A DNA stretch of 64,000 nucleotides from Halorubrum tebenquichense DSM 14210 (GTDB lineage: Archaea; Halobacteriota; Halobacteria; Halobacteriales; Haloferacaceae): assembly GCF_000337415.1 (NCBI RefSeq), contig NZ_AOJD01000077.1:37225-101224 (forward strand). Direction: 5' to 3'. The first letter of the stretch is position 1. Each line of letters opens with the position of its first letter. The notes under the pieces were generated by a model. The model ran no database searches, had not been told where the DNA came from, and saw only the letters and a list, made by a program, of their open reading frames with translations. Shown piece after piece: positions 8,713 to 15,575 of the stretch. A program made the position numbers and the translations under genes.

Positions 8713-9030
8713 ATGCAATTCTGTGACGAGTGTGGTTCGATGATGCGCACGGAGGGCGACACGTGGGTGTGCCGCTCCTGTGCGAACGAGGAACCGCGGG
8801 ACTCGCAAGCAGAAGCAGCGATGACGACCCAGGATGGACAGCAGGACGGCGGGGCACCCGCCGTAGCCGATTCGACCCAGAACTCCACCGAAACGATGCA
8901 GGAACCCTGTCCGGCGGACAACTGTGACAGCGACCGGGCCTACTACGAGATGATGCCGAAGCCGGGCGGCTCCTACGAGGTTCGGCTATTCACCTGCGTC
9001 GAGTGCGGCCACAAGTGGCGCGAGTCCTGA
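8713..9030 (+). CDS. TFS-like transcription factor (TFIIS/RPB9 family), paralogue without the acidic hairpin
   Basis: This is a 105-residue protein with two zinc ribbons. The first is C4-C7-C20-C23 (FCDECGSMM, WVCRSC) and the second is C66-C71-C95-C98 (EPCPADNCDSDRAYYEMM, FTCVECGHKW). The fold and order match archaeal TFS, which binds RNA polymerase and stimulates cleavage of backtracked RNA. In cleavage-competent TFS the hairpin of the second ribbon carries an Asp-Glu pair. Here the corresponding segment is MPKPGGSYEVR, with no such pair, so it may act as an inhibitor or RPB9-like subunit instead. The linker (residues 30-62) is Gln, Ala and Asp rich. A TATA box precedes the gene closely. Confidence 0.85.
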   Translation: MQFCDECGSMMRTEGDTWVCRSCANEEPRDSQAEAAMTTQDGQQDGGAPAVADSTQNSTETMQEPCPADNCDSDRAYYEMMPKPGGSYEVRLFTCVECGHKWRES

Positions 9031-9081
9031 CGGTGCATCAGGCTAACCCCACGGCTTACGATGCACCGGGGTGAATAGCCT
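9031..9081 (+). ncRNA. possible H-type RNA pseudoknot directly after the TFS-like stop codon
   Basis: Stem 1 pairs CGGTGCATC (9031-9039) exactly with GATGCACCG (9060-9068). Stem 2 pairs AGGCTA (9040-9045) exactly with TAGCCT (9076-9081), and CCCC (9047-9050) can pair with GGGG (9068-9071). The stems interlock in 1-2-1'-2' order, which is the topology of an H-type pseudoknot or of two mutually exclusive hairpins. It begins one base after the tfs TGA. The central CCCCACGGCTTA also resembles ends of haloarchaeal IS200/IS605-type elements, so a mobile-element scar is the main alternative. Confidence 0.4.
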
Positions 9082-9228
9082 CGTATCGTACCTCACTCGC
9101 TAGAATCTTGAGTATATAGCTTCCGTCGTCAGACTCAACAGTCACAGTGAATACCGAGCGAAGTATGTCCGGGATGTCGATCATCACCAGAAGTCCAACT
9201 CCGACACAGATAGTCATTCCTCACATCG

Positions 9229-9804
9229 TCAGTCAGGCACGTAGGCGTTCTTTACACAGTCACGAAGATCCTCGGGTGTCGTCCACGAGTACGCACGATC
9301 CACGCGCTCCATCGAAAGCAGATAATGTGCGAACATACCGTCGTAGGCCGCGTACTGTACCTCTTCAGTCTCATAGGTCCGGTAAAACACTCGTGTCCGA
9401 TCCCGATAGATCGGCTGATCGATGTAGCCCGCTTCCCATGCGTGCCCGCCCTGAGAGTGTTCGTACACCCCCACGATATGATCCGCATAGCTGATCAGTA
9501 ACTTAAATTTCGACGTGAAGAACTCCGAGACATCTAGAATATCGTCCATCAGGAACGCGTCGACCCCGTCATCGGAGTTCGAGACTATGGCATCACTTGC
9601 GAGTTGGTCGCGAACAGCTTCCAATCGTGGCCGCTCTTCCTCACCGTAGGAACCGAGAACGAAATAGGACGTGTTGTTGATAAATCGTCCGAGGCCCTCA
9701 TGCATCGCGGTCTGAATCGACTCGATCCGGTCCGGTGTGAGTGTCTCGCCCGGCTGGCCACCCAATTTGTCGATCACTATACGGGTTGCGTCGTCGTTAG
9801 TCAT
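9229..9804 (-). CDS. hypothetical protein, possible nucleotide-binding Rossmann-like (TIR/deoxyribosyltransferase-like) fold
   Basis: About 191 residues, starting at MTNDDATRIV. Starts at 9813 or 9816 are also possible, and a longer upstream extension is basic and unlikely. Visible features are SYFVLGSYGEEERPRLEAVR (a beta strand plus charged helix), DAFLMDDILD, and the segment ADHIVGVYEHSQGGHAWEAG. This order recalls nucleoside deoxyribosyltransferase-like and TIR-like domains, where a late Glu in a GG-x(4-5)-E-x-G context is catalytic. I believe related haloarchaeal proteins of unknown function exist, but this is from memory. It is divergent from a winged-helix gene (9935-10366), and the two probably share a control region. 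Confidence 0.6.
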   Translation of the reverse strand: MTNDDATRIVIDKLGGQPGETLTPDRIESIQTAMHEGLGRFINNTSYFVLGSYGEEERPRLEAVRDQLASDAIVSNSDDGVDAFLMDDILDVSEFFTSKFKLLISYADHIVGVYEHSQGGHAWEAGYIDQPIYRDRTRVFYRTYETEEVQYAAYDGMFAHYLLSMERVDRAYSWTTPEDLRDCVKNAYVPD

Positions 9805-9934
9805 ACTGGACATCATTTTCCACCGCCACCTAACGGTACGGAAATACGATCGGAAGGAATACACAAGCACTCTGGCTATCATTTCGAGTTTCACCGAAAT
9901 GGTTATCCGACCGGGGGGCAAACACCTGTACACA

Positions 9935-10366
9935 ATGTCCCGGCCTGACGCGACCCCGCTCACGCCAGCCGAGAACTCGGCCGGCCTCGATCCGATCGCA
10001 GCGTTGAGTGTCCTCGACGACACGACCCGTGCGAATATCATCGGGACTATCGTCGGTCACCCGAAAGGCTCACCCTCGAAGAAGGAACTCGAATACTACA
10101 ATCCGAGTATCGCAGCGTCGACGCTCACCGATCACCTCATCCGGCTGGAGGAAGTGGGACTGATCGAGGCCATCGAACGAGATCGTGAAGGGCTCGAACG
10201 GGGCCAGCCGTACCGGTTCTTTCAGCTGACCGACGCCGCCCGCGAGTTGTTCGATCGGAACAACCTCTTCGAGCCCGGCGCATACCGAGAGCTATTCGCC
10301 GAAGTCGAGAAAACAGACAAAATCAAGGCCGCCGAGGACGTCGAGCGGCCGAACGGCCGAAACTGA
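9935..10366 (+). CDS. winged-helix transcriptional regulator
   Basis: This is a 143-residue protein starting with ATG at 9935 (MSRPDATPLTP); the in-frame upstream extension is basic and overlaps the neighbouring gene, so it is rejected. The region IAALSVLDDTTRANIIGTIV followed by SIAASTLTDHLIRLEEVGLI (about residues 22-78) is a typical ArsR/MarR-like winged helix. It is followed by a wing-like charged turn (RDREGLERGQPYRFFQLTDAAREL). The C-terminal tail is charged and helical. The regulator is divergent from the unknown protein at 9229-9804, with about 130 bases between starts, and may control it. Confidence 0.75.
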   Translation: MSRPDATPLTPAENSAGLDPIAALSVLDDTTRANIIGTIVGHPKGSPSKKELEYYNPSIAASTLTDHLIRLEEVGLIEAIERDREGLERGQPYRFFQLTDAARELFDRNNLFEPGAYRELFAEVEKTDKIKAAEDVERPNGRN

Positions 10367-10513
10367 AACTACCCTCGGAGAGTACGTTTTGTCAGACGGA
10401 GAACTCGACCTCCAGGATATTCCAGAAGCGTAACCAGCGCAAAGCCGCCAAAAGAGATCAGTCTCGATTTCTATTCAGAACAGATAAATCGAACAGAAGG
10501 CACGCATCAATTC

Positions 10514-10553
10514 TATCCTCCGAGTTTGTGCGCTGCCACAGTTTCGGAGGATA
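10514..10553. repeat. hairpin near the 3' end of the IS4-type element
   Basis: TATCCTCCGA (10514-10523) and TCGGAGGATA (10544-10553) are exact inverted repeats around a 20-base loop. The same structure occurs at 63689-63726 in the second copy with a different loop sequence. The conserved stem and changed loop suggest that the structure matters, as a terminator or a transposase binding site. Confidence 0.65.
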
Positions 10554-10726
10554 GGACAGTGTTGGGCCGAATTGTCACCAAGTCGTGGTACTTCTCACCG
10601 ATCAGATACCGATTTAGGGCCCTCTTGGTCGTATCTATCAGGCGAACGTGCGAAATTGCGTGGATTTTGGCTCTGCTGAGCAGGGTTGTCACTCCCGAAC
10701 GGCAGACTCAGAGAAGGTTCAGCCGA

Positions 10727-12307
10727 TTAGTCGTGCGGGATCAACGCCGAGGCAACGAGCTCAACACACTCACCCGCAGTCAACACGGGTGCGTAGTCCA
10801 TCTCACCATCCACGCCCGCTTTCAGCAAGAAGTCGGTGAGCTGCCAGATATTGTACAAAAGTACCGCGAACACGAAGTAGAACAGGCGAACGCGGTAGTC
10901 TTTCGAGGAGGTCTTGGCGAGAAAGTCACCTTTGATCGATTTGTACTCACTCTCGATTTGCCACCGGCGGCTGTAGCGCTGACAGAACGACTCGGCCTCC
11001 TCCGGACCGACTCGGAGATTCGTCGCAAAGACGGCCGTCCCCTCACCACTCGTCGACGGCACGTACAGGAGCCGCATTGGATGCGATCCGGATTCCACAT
11101 GGATAGAAGCCGACTCAACGGCCACCTCTTGGTCGTCTTCCTCCATTTGTTCGAGTACATCCCGTTCGGAGCTGGAGATCCGCTTCGGAATGAGATAGTT
11201 CACATCGAGGTTTGAGAGTGTCTGGAACACTTGTATCGAGTCAAACTCTCGATCACACAGCACTGTCTCGATTGGAACATGCTCTTTCGCTCGTCGAACG
11301 AGCCGCCGCACGGTACGATGAATCTGATTCGACGGATTCTCATCCCACTTGGAGCTCTCTCGGACCGGCTCAACAGCCAAGATCAGTGGGATGTTCTGTC
11401 CGATGATCGAGAGCGTCGCAAATTTAAACGCTCGACCGTCTCTGTCCTTCGTTCCACTGACCATCGACATTCCTTCGACCTCTCCGTAATAGGGAATCGT
11501 CGTGATGTCGATCGCGGCAGTGACTGGACGCCGGAACGACGCTTCAGAGGCGATCACGGAAATCAAGCGATCCGTTGTCTCGTTGAAGCCGTCGACGAGA
11601 TCGTCAGGATCGAACTGCTTGACTGCGCGGAGATGAATATCACCGTGGGGACCGTACTCTTCACCACGGCGATATTGGAAGCGAGTCGCTCCCTGCGCGG
11701 TGCCACAGCGGACCATCCCCATGAACGTCTGTAACTCGAAGAATTGCGTGTCCTCGTACGAGGCGTTTGTTGCCCGATCAGAGTCGAAGTGTCCAAAGGC
11801 GTGATCACGCGCGAGTCGCGTCGTCTGGATAATCTCCTCCTGTGAGAAGAGTTCGTCTTCTACTGGGTCTGTATCATCTTGCTCATCGTCGACGATCTCT
11901 GTCTTAGGCCGCACCTCCGGCGCTGAGATGTCGCGATCGTGGACTTCTTTGACAACGAAGTGGGCGGCAGCGTGGGCGTATTCGTGAACAGTGTCGTCGA
12001 ATCGATTCCGCCACGCCCGCGAGAACGCTGATTCGTCAGGCACTCGACTGAAGCCGAGGATACTGGCTACTTCTGGTTGCCGTGTAAGTCGCCGAGTGAA
12101 CTCGGCGTAGGAATCACCGGTGATTTCCATGAAGACAGACGAAAAGACCATCGCGCGGAAGGAGAGTGGCGCAGGATGCCACGCTGGATACCCGTCTTCG
12201 ACCGCGTCAATCGAGTGGTCAAGGTTCTCGAACGCAGTGACAAGGTCTGATCCTTCGAGTTCGTTCCGGATGGCGATCCCGAGTTGGTACGCTTCGCACC
12301 GCCTCAC
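10727..12307 (-). CDS. IS4-family DDE transposase
   Basis: The protein has 526 residues. The catalytic core includes AIDITTIPYYGE (first Asp), ETVLCDREFDS (second Asp), and YSRRWQIESEYKSIK. This last segment fits the Y-(2)-R-(3)-E-(6)-K signature of the IS4 family and holds the catalytic Glu. N-terminal segments (FSSVFMEITGDSYAEFTRRL) and an acidic insert around residues 140-165 are typical of haloarchaeal members. The predicted GTG start overlaps the TGA of the upstream glutaredoxin gene (GTGA), so the true start could be further in or the N-terminus could be truncated. The reading frame is otherwise intact, and the element may be active. Confidence 0.85.
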   Translation of the reverse strand: MRRCEAYQLGIAIRNELEGSDLVTAFENLDHSIDAVEDGYPAWHPAPLSFRAMVFSSVFMEITGDSYAEFTRRLTRQPEVASILGFSRVPDESAFSRAWRNRFDDTVHEYAHAAAHFVVKEVHDRDISAPEVRPKTEIVDDEQDDTDPVEDELFSQEEIIQTTRLARDHAFGHFDSDRATNASYEDTQFFELQTFMGMVRCGTAQGATRFQYRRGEEYGPHGDIHLRAVKQFDPDDLVDGFNETTDRLISVIASEASFRRPVTAAIDITTIPYYGEVEGMSMVSGTKDRDGRAFKFATLSIIGQNIPLILAVEPVRESSKWDENPSNQIHRTVRRLVRRAKEHVPIETVLCDREFDSIQVFQTLSNLDVNYLIPKRISSSERDVLEQMEEDDQEVAVESASIHVESGSHPMRLLYVPSTSGEGTAVFATNLRVGPEEAESFCQRYSRRWQIESEYKSIKGDFLAKTSSKDYRVRLFYFVFAVLLYNIWQLTDFLLKAGVDGEMDYAPVLTAGECVELVASALIPHD

Positions 12308-12543
12308 GAGTACGTGTTCTCAAGGTATGTGACGATGTCGTCGCTCTCCGCCATTCCTTCGACCCCATGCTCGGAGTCGACAAGAACCGGGACCCCGGAT
12401 TGACCGCTCACCGATTTCACTTTGAACCGGAGGAACCGGAAAGGGAGGACGTTGTGAGATTTGTAGTCGAGACCGAGCCCCTCCAGCTTCCGTTCGACTT
12501 TTGCGCAGTACGGACAGCCGGGGAGTCGATAGAGTTCCAGCAT
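12304..12543 (-). CDS. glutaredoxin-like protein
   Basis: From the ATG at 12543 this is a 79-residue thioredoxin-fold protein beginning MLELYRLPGCPYCAKVERKL, with the redox pair CPYC and the cis-Pro segment SGQSGVPVLVD. The end, ESDDIVTYLEN, is where family members normally finish, so the gene is complete despite the IS element abutting it. An ATG at 12600 gives 98 residues, but the extra 19 residues are not typical. Glutaredoxins reduce disulfides or mixed disulfides; in haloarchaea the thiol partner would be gamma-glutamylcysteine or protein thiols. It may be co-expressed with merA-side genes, but 290 bases separate them. Confidence 0.8.
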   Translation of the reverse strand: MLELYRLPGCPYCAKVERKLEGLGLDYKSHNVLPFRFLRFKVKSVSGQSGVPVLVDSEHGVEGMAESDDIVTYLENTYS

Positions 12544-12835
12544 TGAATCTCGATCGAGAGGAGAAAGGGTAACAGTAAAATTCCGTTGCTGATCCGACAT
12601 TCAGTCGCACGAGCGTGGATGACGGTTCGATAGCAAGACGAAGAGACTGAACGGCCCCGATCTGTTTCCGGACCGAGGCTCGAGAAGGACTGTCCCGAGA
12701 CACACTCCTTCTGTGAGGGACTGAAAACGGGTTTCAGCCTGTTGAAAAGGCCGAACGGCTCGAAGGCAACATCGACTCTCGTGAGCTGGGTAGCTTCGAG
12801 GTCAACCACCGGGTCCTGGAGGACCGAACGGCAAC

Positions 12836-14290
12836 TCACTCGACGCAACAGCTCATCGTTGACGTATCTCGGCGGAACGCCTGACAGGCCTGCTTGAACG
12901 CCTCGGAGAATGTCGGGAACGGGTGGACGGTGTCGATGATGTCGTCGATGGTGAGGCCGAACTTCACGGCCAACGTCGCTTCCATGATCATGTCCGCCGC
13001 ACGGGGGCCGACCATGTGGACGCCGACAATCTCGTCGGTCTCGTGGTGTTTGACGACTTGGACGAGCCCGTCCGTGTTCTTGACTGCCTTCGCTCGGGGG
13101 ACATCCTCCATCTGAACGGTTCGGCAGGCACAGGTGCCGTGCTCGTCCATGTACTCCAGTTCGGTCGTGCCGACGGCGGCGACCTCGGGACTGGTGAACA
13201 CGACCGCCGGGACGGCGTCGTAGTCGATGGTGACGCCCTCCTCACCGAAGGCGTTCTTGACGGCGTGATTGCCCTCCTTGGCGGCGACGGTCTCCAGTTC
13301 AGGCGCGCCGATCACGTCGCCGGCGGCGTACACGTCGGGATTGGTCGTCTGGAAGTGCTCGTCGACGTGGATCGTCCCGTCGTCGTTCGTCTCGACGCCG
13401 ACCGCGTCGAGGCCGACGTTCTCGCTGTTCGGTTGTACGCCGGTCGCGACGAACAGCGCATCCGCGGTGAACACCTGCGAGTCGCCATCGACGACAGTTT
13501 CGACGGTGGCGCCCTGCGGGACGGCTTCGGCGCTGCCGTCGGTCGCCGGCGACCGAACTCGCTCGAACTCGTTGCCGGTCACCACATCGATGCCCTCCTC
13601 GCGGAAGGCCTGTTGTATCTCCCGGCCGAGCTGGCCCTCCATCCCGGAGAGCACGCGCTCGGAGCGCTGGAGGATCGTCACGTCGACGCCGACGCGGTGG
13701 AGGATCTGGCCCCATTCGAGCGCGATGTACCCGCCACCGATCATAATAATGCTCTCAGGGAGGTTGCGCTCTTCGAGAATGGTCTCGCTCGTGTAGTAGT
13801 CGACGGCATCGAGGCCGTCGATGGGCGGCGCCCAAGGAGAACTGCCGGTCGCGACGAGCGCCGTCTTCCCGGTGATGCGCGTGCCTTCGTCGGGGCCGTC
13901 GACGATTTCGATGGTCGTGTCCTCGACCAACTCGCCGTATCCTTCGTAGATATCGGTCTCGAAGTGCTCGGCGACGTCGACGTAGTTCTCCCGTCGGAAC
14001 CGTCCGACGAGGTCGTCGGTGCCGTCGAGTGCCTCGCCCCAGTCGACGGTCGGTTCCTCGGAATACGTGACGGCGTCGAACGGATTCTCCGACGCTGCGG
14101 CCCCGCTTTCGGCGAGGGCGAGCAGATGCTTGCTCGGGACGCAGCCGACGTTGACGCAGGTACCGCCGATCGGCAGCCCGGTGTTCACAATCGCCGTCGA
14201 GAGGTCCCGCCGGCTGGCTTCGGTGATCGCCGCGAACGCTGCGGCACCCCCACCGAGAATTACGAGATCGTAGCCTGTCGTGCTGGTCAT
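12836..14290 (-). CDS. merA: mercury(II) reductase (MerA-like)
   Basis: A 484-residue class-I pyridine nucleotide-disulfide oxidoreductase. It has the FAD-binding glycine motif LVILGGGAAAFAA, redox-active C45/C50 (GGTCVNVGCVPSK), a second nucleotide motif IMIGGGYIALEWG, and the late FAD motif VYAAGDV. The C-terminus ends MSCCVE, and this vicinal Cys pair is the hallmark that distinguishes mercuric reductase from dihydrolipoamide dehydrogenase. The N-terminal NmerA heavy-metal domain is absent, as in many archaeal forms. The start is ATG at 14290; a longer reading frame upstream is not coding-like. It reduces Hg(II) to volatile Hg(0) in the cytosol. A divergent Cys-rich regulator shares the promoter region. 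Confidence 0.88.
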   Translation of the reverse strand: MTSTTGYDLVILGGGAAAFAAITEASRRDLSTAIVNTGLPIGGTCVNVGCVPSKHLLALAESGAAASENPFDAVTYSEEPTVDWGEALDGTDDLVGRFRRENYVDVAEHFETDIYEGYGELVEDTTIEIVDGPDEGTRITGKTALVATGSSPWAPPIDGLDAVDYYTSETILEERNLPESIIMIGGGYIALEWGQILHRVGVDVTILQRSERVLSGMEGQLGREIQQAFREEGIDVVTGNEFERVRSPATDGSAEAVPQGATVETVVDGDSQVFTADALFVATGVQPNSENVGLDAVGVETNDDGTIHVDEHFQTTNPDVYAAGDVIGAPELETVAAKEGNHAVKNAFGEEGVTIDYDAVPAVVFTSPEVAAVGTTELEYMDEHGTCACRTVQMEDVPRAKAVKNTDGLVQVVKHHETDEIVGVHMVGPRAADMIMEATLAVKFGLTIDDIIDTVHPFPTFSEAFKQACQAFRRDTSTMSCCVE

Positions 14291-14300
14291 TCGTGTTTCC

Positions 14301-14372
14301 ACTTTATAATGGGAAGTTCTTATACTTCGAAGTCCAAAGCTATGGAGTACGTTGGAGGCTCCAAAGCTATGG
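14301..14372. promoter_or_regulatory. shared merA/regulator promoter with palindrome and a 13-bp direct repeat
   Basis: TATA-like CTTTATAAT (14302-14310) lies about 32 bases before the ATG at 14342. On the other strand AGTATAAGAA (14327-14318) lies about 30 bases before the merA ATG at 14290. Between and beyond them are the palindrome ACTTCGAAGT (14324-14333) and the exact direct repeat TCCAAAGCTATGG at 14333-14345 and 14360-14372, each copy containing a candidate start codon of the regulator. These are good operator candidates for a regulator controlling both genes. Confidence 0.55.
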
Positions 14373-14713
14373 CAGATTCCACCCCACAGGCGCCCGTCTG
14401 CGACGTCGACGGTACGTGCTACTGTCCTCTCACGGGCGTTATCGACACGTTGAGTCAAAAATACGCGATGCAACTGGTCAGTATCATCGGCGCGCACGAT
14501 TCGCTCCGATTCGCGGAGATAGAGGACCACCTGCCGACGGCGAGCACTTCGACCATCTCGAAACGGCTCGACGAGTTCGAGGAAGCCGGACTAATCGACC
14601 GAACCCAGTACAACGAGATACCGCCTCGCGTCGAGTACTCGCTGACCGAAAACGGGGCCGAGTTACGGACGCGGCTCGAACCGCTCCTGGAGTGGGCCGC
14701 ATTGAGCGAGTGA
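14369..14713 (+). CDS. HxlR-like winged-helix regulator with N-terminal Cys cluster, likely merA regulator
   Basis: A 114-residue protein from the ATG at 14369 (MADSTPQAPVC); an ATG at 14342 would add nine residues and sits nearer the TATA box. The N-terminus holds three Cys (C11, C17, C19 in CDVDGTCYCP). A winged helix follows: TLSQKYAMQLVSII, TSTISKRLDEFEEAGLI and a wing ending RVEYSLTENG. HxlR/YodB-type regulators use N-terminal Cys to sense thiol-reactive compounds or metals. The position divergent from merA suggests that it senses mercury, but this is inference. The long open frame running from the opposite strand of merA into this gene is not coding upstream of 14342. Confidence 0.75.
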   Translation: MADSTPQAPVCDVDGTCYCPLTGVIDTLSQKYAMQLVSIIGAHDSLRFAEIEDHLPTASTSTISKRLDEFEEAGLIDRTQYNEIPPRVEYSLTENGAELRTRLEPLLEWAALSE

Positions 14714-14867
14714 CCGCTCCCGGCGAGTGCCCCCCGACGCGCGGCGAACGATAGCTCGCGCCCGACGAGCCCGTATGAGACTTTCTACCGGCCACGGCTT
14801 CGGCCGTGCGATAGATTCACACAACCACTCGGCAACTAAGCCGATCGCGCCGCTACGTTCACGTATC

Positions 14868-15125
14868 GTGACGGACGAAACCACACTCTCGGGCCAGTCA
14901 GCGCCGGATGTACTCCGTGATCTCTCGCCCAGCGCGAAACTGATCGCGAAGACTCTCGAATACGAAGGTGAGGGCACGCAGTCGGATCTTGCCGAGTCGA
15001 CGCTCCTTCCTTCGCGGACCGTTCGGTACGCGCTCGATCAGCTCGAGGAGGCCGAGATCGTCTCGTCGCGGATCTCCTTCGCTGACGCTCGAAAGCGGAT
15101 CTACACGCTCGAACCGGAGAGTTGA
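14868..15125 (+). CDS. small winged-helix (MarR-like) DNA-binding protein
   Basis: From GTG at 14868 the product is 85 residues: a short acidic start, LSPSAKLIAKTLEYEGEGTQ, then SDLAESTLLPSRTVRYALDQ, which forms the recognition helix, and an EAEIVSSRISFADARKRIYT wing. Haloarchaea carry many such one-domain MarR/ArsR-like proteins. An in-frame upstream extension to 14727 is Arg-rich and unlike a halophilic protein, so the GTG start is preferred. No target can be assigned. It converges with the hypothetical gene at 15150-15422. Confidence 0.7.
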   Translation: MTDETTLSGQSAPDVLRDLSPSAKLIAKTLEYEGEGTQSDLAESTLLPSRTVRYALDQLEEAEIVSSRISFADARKRIYTLEPES

Positions 15126-15149
15126 CCGCCGTAGTCTCTCACTGACCTG

Positions 15150-15422
15150 TTATTTACAGTTCGTCTCGCAGTCGTAGGTCTTGCTGTACACCCAGTATCC
15201 CTCGTCGCTCGGCGGCGTCAGCGTTGCGAGATCGAGCGAGACCCGCAGATCGGCCTCGGCGTCGTGCGTCTCGACGAACCGCCAGCTTCCGTCCGGATCG
15301 CGGACATCGACGCGGTACTGCCACACGTCGACGCCTTGGTCGTTCACGTAGATCGCGTACGAGTCGGGTATTGCGTTACTACGCTCCGGAGCGGGGCTCG
15401 GTTGAGTGACGTTTTCGGCCAT
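15150..15422 (-). CDS. hypothetical acidic protein
   Basis: A 90-residue protein starting MAENVTQPSPAPERSNAIPD, with ATG at 15422; an upstream in-frame extension exists but begins after an AT-rich promoter-like stretch (15440-15450, AAAATTAATATG on the plus strand). The core reads YVNDQGVDVWQYRVDVRDPD and later DLRVSLDLATLTPP, suggesting a small all-beta domain. Two Cys close the protein (YDCETNCK). No family was recognised. Confidence 0.6.
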   Translation of the reverse strand: MAENVTQPSPAPERSNAIPDSYAIYVNDQGVDVWQYRVDVRDPDGSWRFVETHDAEADLRVSLDLATLTPPSDEGYWVYSKTYDCETNCK

Positions 15423-15575
15423 ACTCGACAGTAGTTCATCAAAAATTAATATGTACTGCGCGTCGTCGTCGGGTGGACACGCGTGAGATACATTTATATT
15501 GTTCAAATTCCGCCGCCGCGATTCGCGACACCCGACGCGACCCGACCGGCCCGAAGTGCCGCTCGAAGCGACGGC

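Larger units (their letters stand above)
10491..12307 (-). mobile_element. IS4-type insertion sequence, copy 1 (5' boundary uncertain)
   Basis: The element contains one large transposase gene on the minus strand. Its 3' flank (from about GAACAGAAGGCACGCATCAA at 10491) reappears in a second, diverged copy at 63665, which defines the downstream boundary. The upstream boundary is unclear: the transposase GTG start lies on the stop codon of the glutaredoxin gene, and no inverted copy of the 3' end is visible there. Either the element inserted exactly at the end of the glutaredoxin gene, or its 5' part was lost. Confidence 0.65.

Noticed and set aside
12923..14368. 596-codon open frame on the plus strand across merA
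   Set aside because: It is antisense to merA and open only because of GC-rich codon bias; only its end (from 14342 or 14369) encodes a recognisable regulator.
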